Source: Candidatus Margulisiibacteriota bacterium
Lineage (GTDB): Bacteria > Margulisbacteria > Termititenacia > Termititenacales > Termititenacaceae
Assembly: GCA_031279615.1 (NCBI GenBank)
Contig: JAITIE010000002.1
Coordinates: 1 to 6,956, forward strand
Length of the DNA: 6,956 bases
Reading direction: 5' to 3'
The position numbers were made by a program, and so were the translations under genes. A model generated the notes under the pieces. The model saw nothing but the letters and a program-made list of their open reading frames with translations. It did no database searches and had not been told where the DNA came from. Position 1 is the first letter of the stretch; every line of letters begins with the position of its first letter. Below are positions 1-6,956 of the stretch, in pieces.

Positions 1-165
1 CTGGGCGTTAACGGCCACCAAGAGCGCGCGGCCGCCGCGAAAAAGCTATTCGCTCTGCCGGAAGATATTGAAGTGTTCGCGGCCATCGCCGTTGGTCATC
101 CGGCGGAGAGTAGAAAAGCGCAGCCGCGATATGAGGAAAACCGGGTGCATTACGAGAAATACTAA
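1..165 (+). CDS. Nitroreductase-family protein, C-terminal fragment
   Basis: The gene enters from the left edge, and 54 codons of frame 1 are visible before the TAA at 163-165. The translated tail has the pattern typical of the C-terminus of FMN-dependent nitroreductases. It contains an NGHQERAAAAKKLFALPEDIE segment split across a helix, then a hydrophobic AAIAVGHPAE strand-turn, then a basic ending with R-Y-E-E-N-R-V-H-Y. In this family such enzymes bind FMN and use NAD(P)H to reduce nitro compounds, quinones or related substrates in the cytoplasm; the substrate cannot be inferred here because the FMN-binding N-terminal part lies outside the window. The end is intact, with no frameshift. No terminator hairpin follows, and the next promoter starts about 10 nt after the stop. 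The family call rests on the tail pattern only, so the subfamily is unknown. Confidence 0.75.
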   Translation: MGVNGHQERAAAAKKLFALPEDIEVFAAIAVGHPAESRKAQPRYEENRVHYEKY

Positions 166-175
166 TTCAACAGCC

Positions 176-204
176 TTGACAAGCGCTAATTAACCGCATA
201 TATT
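176..204 (+). promoter_or_regulatory. Sigma70-type promoter of the ATPase gene
   Basis: A perfect -35 hexamer TTGACA (176-181) is followed after exactly 17 nt by TATATT (199-204). An alternative -10, TATTAT, lies at 201-206 with a 19-nt spacer. The expected transcription start is near 211-213, inside the left arm of the palindrome at 207-243. A protein bound to the palindrome would therefore sit directly on the start site. Confidence 0.7.
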
Positions 205-206
205 AT

Positions 207-243
207 CCTTGTAAATCGAAAGTGATACTTTTGATTTGCAAGG
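207..243 (+). promoter_or_regulatory. 37-bp palindrome, candidate operator or RNA hairpin overlapping the ATPase ribosome binding site
   Basis: Two 17-nt arms (207-223 and 227-243) flank the 3-nt centre GAT (224-226). The outer arms are CCTTGTAAATC and GATTTGCAAGG; the inner arms are AAAGT and ACTTT. Only two positions depart from perfect symmetry (212/238 and 218/232), and both would be G-U pairs in the + strand RNA. The right arm ends in AAGG, part of the AAGGA (240-244) that serves as the Shine-Dalgarno sequence 6 nt before the ATG at 251. It could be a dimeric repressor site just downstream of the -10, or an mRNA stem that hides the ribosome binding site. Because transcription probably starts around 211-213, the left arm would be incomplete in RNA, which slightly favours a DNA operator. 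Confidence 0.65.
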
Positions 244-1407
244 ATAGCTTATGACGCAATATTTAGCCAGAATCAACGAATCCGCTCTGCGCAGCAGGCT
301 GAAAGCTACGCCAGTAGTAGCCGTAACCGGTCCACGCCAGTGTGGAAAATCAACTCTGGTAAAGCATCTACTCGAAAAACATAAAAATGTTCTTTACCTA
401 GATCTGGAACGCCCGACCGATTTAGAAAAACTTGCTCTGCCGGAGCTATTCTTGCAGGCCCAAAAAGGCAAATTGATCTGTATCGATGAAATACAGCGTA
501 AGCCTGAGCTTTTCCCGCTGATCAGAAGCCTGGTGGATGAATGGCAGAGGTCCGGTTGTTTTTTGATCCTGGGTTCAGCCTCCAGAGAACTGCTCAAACA
601 AAGCTCTGAAAGTCTGGCCGGCAGAATTTCTTATAATAGATTGACCCCTTTTTTATTAAATGAGCTGCCCGGCTGCTCCATTGAGGATTATTTAACTCGT
701 GGAGGTTTTCCGCGCAGCATATTGGCCGGCAGCCAAAAACATTCTTACGAATGGCGCCAGGATTTTATCGCTACTTTTTTGGAACGCGACCTGCTGCAAT
801 GGGCCGGATTTACACCGACAACCATGCGGCGGCTCTGGAAAATGCTGGCGTATCTCAACGGCCAAACGGCCAATTTTGCCAGGCTGGGTTCTGCGTTAAA
901 CATCAGCGCAGTGCTGGCCAGACATTATATTGACCTGCTAACCAGCACGTACATGACAGATTTGGTTGAGCCGTATTTTTCCAATCTGAAAAAGCGTCTG
1001 GTCAAAGCGCCCAAAGTTTATATCGCCGATTCCGGTCTGGCCAATGCCCTGCTGGAGATCCGCTCATATGCTGACCTCACTGGACATCCGTCTATCGGAG
1101 CCGCTTGGGAAAGCGTGGCGCTCGCCAATTTGCGGGGCTGGTATCCGGCTGCGGAGATATTTTATTACCGCACCTCTGCCGGAGCGGAAATCGATTTCAT
1201 ATTAAAACTCGCCGGCAAAGTAATCGCTCTGGAATGTAAAGTGTCCAGCGAAACCAGTTTATCCAAAGGCAATTATTTTGCGCTGGAAGACATTAAACCG
1301 GATCACGCCTTTGTGGTGACACCCTCCGGCTCCAGCTGGCCACTGCGCAAAAATATTGAAGTGGTCTCGTTAAAAGAACTGCGTCATAAATTGCACAAGA
1401 TATTCTC

Positions 1408-4467
<3,060 letters not shown>

Positions 4468-4485
4468 TATTGTTATAATGCCGCC

Positions 4486-6081
4486 ATGTCCGTTCGTCAG
4501 GAAATCCAAACTATTTTCGCGCAGGCAATCGGGAACGGCGAACCGGCGCCGCTGGAAGAGCCAAAAAATCTGGACTATGGCGACTATGCCACCAATATCG
4601 CGCTGCATCTGGCCAAACCGCTCAAAAAAGCGCCGAAAGTTATCGCGCGGGAATTAGCGTCCAAACTCGCCGCGCAGACCGCGGATTTTATCTTTTCGGA
4701 AATTAACGGTTTTATCAATATCCGTGTCAGCGACCGGAGATTGTTTCAGGAATTGGCCAAGATAACGCCGGACTACGGCAAGCCGGACCCGGACATGTTG
4801 TTTGCGCCCTTCGGCTCCGCTCAGGGCGCGCCGCCCACCGCTCCCCGCAGGCAAAAAATTCTGCTGGAATACGTTTCCGCCAATCCGACCGGTCCTTTGC
4901 ACATCGGCCACGGACGCTGGGCGGTTATCGGCGATGTTCTAGCCCGAACGCTGGTTTATTGCGGCCAGCAGGTCACGCGGGAATTTTATATCAATGACGC
5001 CGGCGGACAAATCGCCAATTTTGTGGATTCCGTGCAGGCCGTCCGGCAAAATCAGCCCGTGCCGGAAAACGGCTATCACGGCGCGTATATTCAGGAGCTG
5101 GCTAAACTCGCTGCCGATCCGGTGCAAACCATGCTGGACCAACAAAAGGCCACCCTGCAAAATATCCGCTCGGAATTCGACAGCTGGTTTTCGGAGAAAA
5201 CTTTGCACGAGAGCGGCGCGGTGGACAGCGCGCTGGAAATTTTGCGCCGGAAAAATCTGCTGTACACCGGCGCCAATGAATACACCGGCGCGCTGGTTTT
5301 TCGCTCGACAGATTTCGGCGATGACAAAGACCGCGTGCTGGTCAAAAGCAATGGTGAAAAAACTTATTTCACCGCCGACATTGCCTATCACCAAAACAAG
5401 CTGGACCGCGGCTTTGACCGGCTCATCAATATCTGGGGCGCCGATCATCACGGCTACATCGCCCGTGTGCGCGCGGCTATCGAGGCGCTGACCGGACGGA
5501 AAAATGTCCTGCAGGTCATTCTCGGCCAGCTGGTCAATTTATTCCGCGGCGGCGCGCCGGTCAAAATGTCCAAACGCACCGGCGAGTTGATCACCCTGCA
5601 GGAAGTTATTGAGGAGATCGGCGTGGATGCCGCGCGCTATTTTCTGGCCGCCGCTAGACCGGACACGGCTCTGGATTTTGATCTGGAGCTGGCTAAAAAA
5701 CAGAGCAATGACAATCCGGTTTACTATGTGCAGTACGCTTACGCGCGGATCTGCTCGATACTGCGCCAGGCGGAAATTCCGCGCGGCCAAGTTATGGCTT
5801 CGCCGCCGGACAAACTGGAAACGGCAGAAAGAATGCTCATTCTAAAAATGATCCGTCTGCCGGAGGAAATCGAAACTATCGCGCGAAATTACGCTATCCA
5901 CCGCCTCTGCGCCTACGCGCAAGAGCTCGCGGCGCTGTTCCATAATTTTTATCATGAATGCCGGGTTATTTCGGAAGATATTCAGACCACGGCCAGACGC
6001 CTGCAAATAATTCAGGCCGCGCAAACGATTTTGAAAATTATTTTTGATTTGCTGGCTGTCAAAGCGCCGGAAAAAATGTAA
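4486..6081 (+). CDS. argS: Arginyl-tRNA synthetase
   Basis: ArgRS charges tRNA-Arg with arginine using ATP in the cytoplasm. From the ATG at 4486 it has 531 residues, a little short of the 550-580 common in the family. The N-terminal tRNA-recognition (Add-1) domain, about 1-85, includes the DYGDYATNIAL block. The catalytic core opens with SANPTGPLHIGHGR (131-144; HIGH at 139-142), followed by FYINDAGGQI, WGADHHG (317-323) and a KMSKS-type loop KMSKR (360-364). The C-terminal DALR anticodon-binding domain (about 408-531) starts at NPVYYVQYAYAR. The open frame continues upstream to 4204, but that part is antisense to guaB and is not ArgS-like. One oddity is a segment around residues 103-122, PFGSAQGAPPTAPRR at its core, where relatives usually pass directly from YG.. 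to the strand before SANPTG. It coincides with a REP-like inverted repeat. The gene ends 1 nt from the convergent secreted-protein gene. Confidence 0.96.
   Translation: MSVRQEIQTIFAQAIGNGEPAPLEEPKNLDYGDYATNIALHLAKPLKKAPKVIARELASKLAAQTADFIFSEINGFINIRVSDRRLFQELAKITPDYGKPDPDMLFAPFGSAQGAPPTAPRRQKILLEYVSANPTGPLHIGHGRWAVIGDVLARTLVYCGQQVTREFYINDAGGQIANFVDSVQAVRQNQPVPENGYHGAYIQELAKLAADPVQTMLDQQKATLQNIRSEFDSWFSEKTLHESGAVDSALEILRRKNLLYTGANEYTGALVFRSTDFGDDKDRVLVKSNGEKTYFTADIAYHQNKLDRGFDRLINIWGADHHGYIARVRAAIEALTGRKNVLQVILGQLVNLFRGGAPVKMSKRTGELITLQEVIEEIGVDAARYFLAAARPDTALDFDLELAKKQSNDNPVYYVQYAYARICSILRQAEIPRGQVMASPPDKLETAERMLILKMIRLPEEIETIARNYAIHRLCAYAQELAALFHNFYHECRVISEDIQTTARRLQIIQAAQTILKIIFDLLAVKAPEKM
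4804..4829 (+). repeat. REP-like inverted repeat inside argS
   Basis: Perfect 7-bp arms GCGCCCT (4804-4810) and AGGGCGC (4823-4829) enclose a 12-nt loop, TCGGCTCCGCTC. The core CCTTCGGCTCCGCTCAGGG resembles, from memory, a class of short dispersed palindromic repeats of the type CCTTCGACT-CGCTCAGG that occur between genes in many bacteria. It encodes the PFGSAQGA stretch of ArgS in frame. There is only one copy in this window, so repeat status cannot be shown here. Confidence 0.45.
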
Positions 6082-6082
6082 T

Positions 6083-6718
6083 TTAATTCCAAACTGCGCC
6101 GAAAACTTGGTTGGCTGTAACTACATTGGTCTTAACATCACCGTCGATTCTTGCCACAGTATTGCTATTTAAGTATACTGTGCCTTCATTAGCTGCCCCG
6201 CCACCAATAGCAATATAGTTTTCCACAACCAAATCTCCATTTTTGTCATTTTTGCCAGAATTAGCAGTTACAATATCCGGACTAGAATAACCGATCATTA
6301 CAGTATCATTCTTCGCGTCATATTTGATGCCTTTCACAAACATGGCATACGGCGCAGCGATCATTTCTATACGCGGGCTCATAGCTGTACCATTTACCGA
6401 AACCTCTATCCAAACATCGCTCGCGCTAGTTATCTTGTCTATTTCACCAGCAGACAACTCTATTTTAGTCGTATAGTTGCCCTCAAAAACAGTCACCTCC
6501 TTATTAGCATTAGCACCAGTAATGTTGGACAATGCAGTTCCACCAGTAATGTTATTATAAAATATAAAGCCCATATTGACGCTGCCTTCATGCATGTTCC
6601 CGTTCGTATCAGTCAAATACCCTTGAAAAGAAATCGTCTGATTAGATGTGGCTGCGCTAACAAAAACACTCAAAACGCAGAATAAAATCAGCGTGTTAAA
6701 GAGTTTAAACAGTCTCAT
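6083..6718 (-). CDS. Small secreted protein with a 'QGYLTD ... PYA' surface/fibre-type domain
   Basis: Starting at the ATG at 6718 gives 211 residues beginning with a textbook signal peptide: MRLFK, a hydrophobic core (about 6-20), and a likely cleavage after V-S-A (22) or A23. The mature part begins ISFQGYLTDTNGN and runs through NMGFIFYNN, an acidic-to-aromatic VWIEVSVNG strand, and SPRIEMIAAPYAMFVKGI (114-131). This order (QG.L.D..G, then a beta-rich stretch, then PR....PYA) is common at the N-terminus of bacterial secreted or surface proteins, often before long repeats or fibre-like parts. Here only about 80 residues follow, ending VFGAVWN. It has one cysteine, in the signal peptide, and no lipobox or C-terminal anchor. 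Its A+T-rich composition differs from argS and guaBA. The frame is open 32 codons upstream to 6814, but those residues precede the signal peptide and overlap the promoter. The function is unknown. Confidence 0.8.
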   Translation of the reverse strand: MRLFKLFNTLILFCVLSVFVSAATSNQTISFQGYLTDTNGNMHEGSVNMGFIFYNNITGGTALSNITGANANKEVTVFEGNYTTKIELSAGEIDKITSASDVWIEVSVNGTAMSPRIEMIAAPYAMFVKGIKYDAKNDTVMIGYSSPDIVTANSGKNDKNGDLVVENYIAIGGGAANEGTVYLNSNTVARIDGDVKTNVVTANQVFGAVWN

Positions 6719-6723
6719 GAAAA

Positions 6724-6743
6724 CCCCCTCAAATATTATACCA
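6724..6743 (-). promoter_or_regulatory. Extended -10 promoter and ribosome binding site of the secreted-protein gene
   Basis: On the minus strand TGG-TATAAT (6743-6735) is an extended -10, compensating for a weak -35 (ACGATA, 6763-6758). GAGGGGG (6730-6724) follows and ends 5 nt before the ATG at 6718; counting from GAGG the spacing is 8 nt. The predicted start is near 6730-6728, so the leader would be only about 10 nt and the Shine-Dalgarno sequence would sit at the very 5' end. This site is the reason for choosing the 6718 start over the upstream one. Confidence 0.55.
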
Positions 6744-6801
6744 TAAGCTCTGTTTAGTATCGTTGGCTGTATAGGTATAAATGTATCGAAAATTTGTGTT
6801 G

Positions 6802-6807
6802 TATAAT
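6802..6807 (+). promoter_or_regulatory. -10 element of the murF-like gene, leaderless arrangement
   Basis: A consensus TATAAT lies 5 nt before the ATG at 6813, so the first transcribed base is predicted at or next to the A of the start codon. No good -35 is visible at 16-18 nt (AAATGT at 17). There is no Shine-Dalgarno sequence. Confidence 0.5.
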
Positions 6808-6812
6808 GAGTC

Positions 6813-6956
6813 ATGGCTTATTCCATCGACACGCGCACTTTGCGGCCCGGGGACATTTTTATTCCGGTCAAGGGCGCGCGTTTTGACGGGCATGATTTTA
6901 TCGCAGAAGCGCGGCGCAAAGGCGCCAGCCAGATACTCGATGTTGATTTAGGCCAG
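6813..6956 (+). CDS. murF: Mur ligase N-terminal domain, probably MurF (UDP-MurNAc-tripeptide--D-Ala-D-Ala ligase), 5' fragment
   Basis: The first 48 codons are visible before the window ends. They carry the signature of the Mur ligase N-terminal (UDP-binding) domain: S-I-D-T-R-T-L-R-P-G-D-I-F-I-P, then VKGARFDGHDFI, a helix AEARRKGAS, and the strand ILDVDL. This pattern is shared by MurE and MurF; KGxxFDGHDFI leans towards MurF, which adds D-Ala-D-Ala to the peptidoglycan precursor in the cytoplasm. The ATP-binding GKT motif lies beyond the window, so MurE is not excluded. The start is firm because an in-frame TGA (6807-6809) lies just upstream. The protein therefore begins only four residues before the DTR motif, roughly 25 residues shorter at the N-terminus than E. 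coli MurF. The G+C-rich codons match argS and guaBA. Confidence 0.7.
   Translation, partial: MAYSIDTRTLRPGDIFIPVKGARFDGHDFIAEARRKGASQILDVDLGQ

Noticed and set aside
6494..6505. Perfect TAAGGAGGTGA-like sequence on the minus strand inside the secreted-protein gene
   Set aside because: It encodes N-K-E-V-T in frame. The only start-like codon at a suitable distance (a TTG) is in another frame and reaches a stop within a few codons, so it looks like chance.

Overview
The window is bacterial chromosomal DNA with a housekeeping character. It holds six protein-coding genes packed almost end to end, sigma70-type promoters, and no rRNA, tRNA, CRISPR array or insertion sequence that I can see. The guaB, guaA, argS and murF-like genes are G+C-rich with strong G/C third-position bias. 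The ATPase gene is less so, and the small secreted-protein gene is clearly A+T-richer. The protein sequences read as ordinary standard-code bacterial proteins, but I cannot place the organism. The secreted-protein family, the very short leaders and the short murF-like N-terminus would fit an uncultivated or candidate-phylum bacterium; that is only an impression.

Layout: (1) 1-165, the C-terminal end of a nitroreductase-family protein on +. (2) 166-250, an intergenic stretch with a good promoter and a 37-bp near-perfect palindrome that touches the ribosome binding site of the next gene. (3) 251-1453 (+), a stand-alone AAA_14/DUF4143-type ATPase with a PD-(D/E)xK-like C-terminus; its last 15 codons run antisense through the end of guaA. 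(4) 4439-1408 (-), a guaB-guaA operon, IMP dehydrogenase followed by GMP synthase, joined by a TTGA stop/start overlap. Together they make GMP from IMP via XMP. (5) 4440-4485, a 46-bp divergent promoter region in which the guaB and argS promoters interleave and both transcripts appear leaderless or nearly so. (6) 4486-6081 (+), argS, with an extra proline/alanine-rich segment just before the HIGH motif that coincides with a REP-like inverted repeat. (7) 6718-6083 (-), a small secreted protein converging on argS with a 1-nt gap. (8) 6719-6812, a second divergent promoter region. (9) 6813-6956 (+), the start of a Mur ligase, probably MurF, apparently also translated from a leaderless transcript.

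The housekeeping genes (purine synthesis, tRNA charging, cell wall) do not form one pathway. The points worth a second look are how transcription and translation are set up: interleaved promoters with no Shine-Dalgarno sequences, the TTGA coupling, convergent genes with no visible terminators, the palindrome in front of the ATPase, and the REP-like insert inside argS. I did not find convincing evidence of a wholly new multi-gene system in this window.
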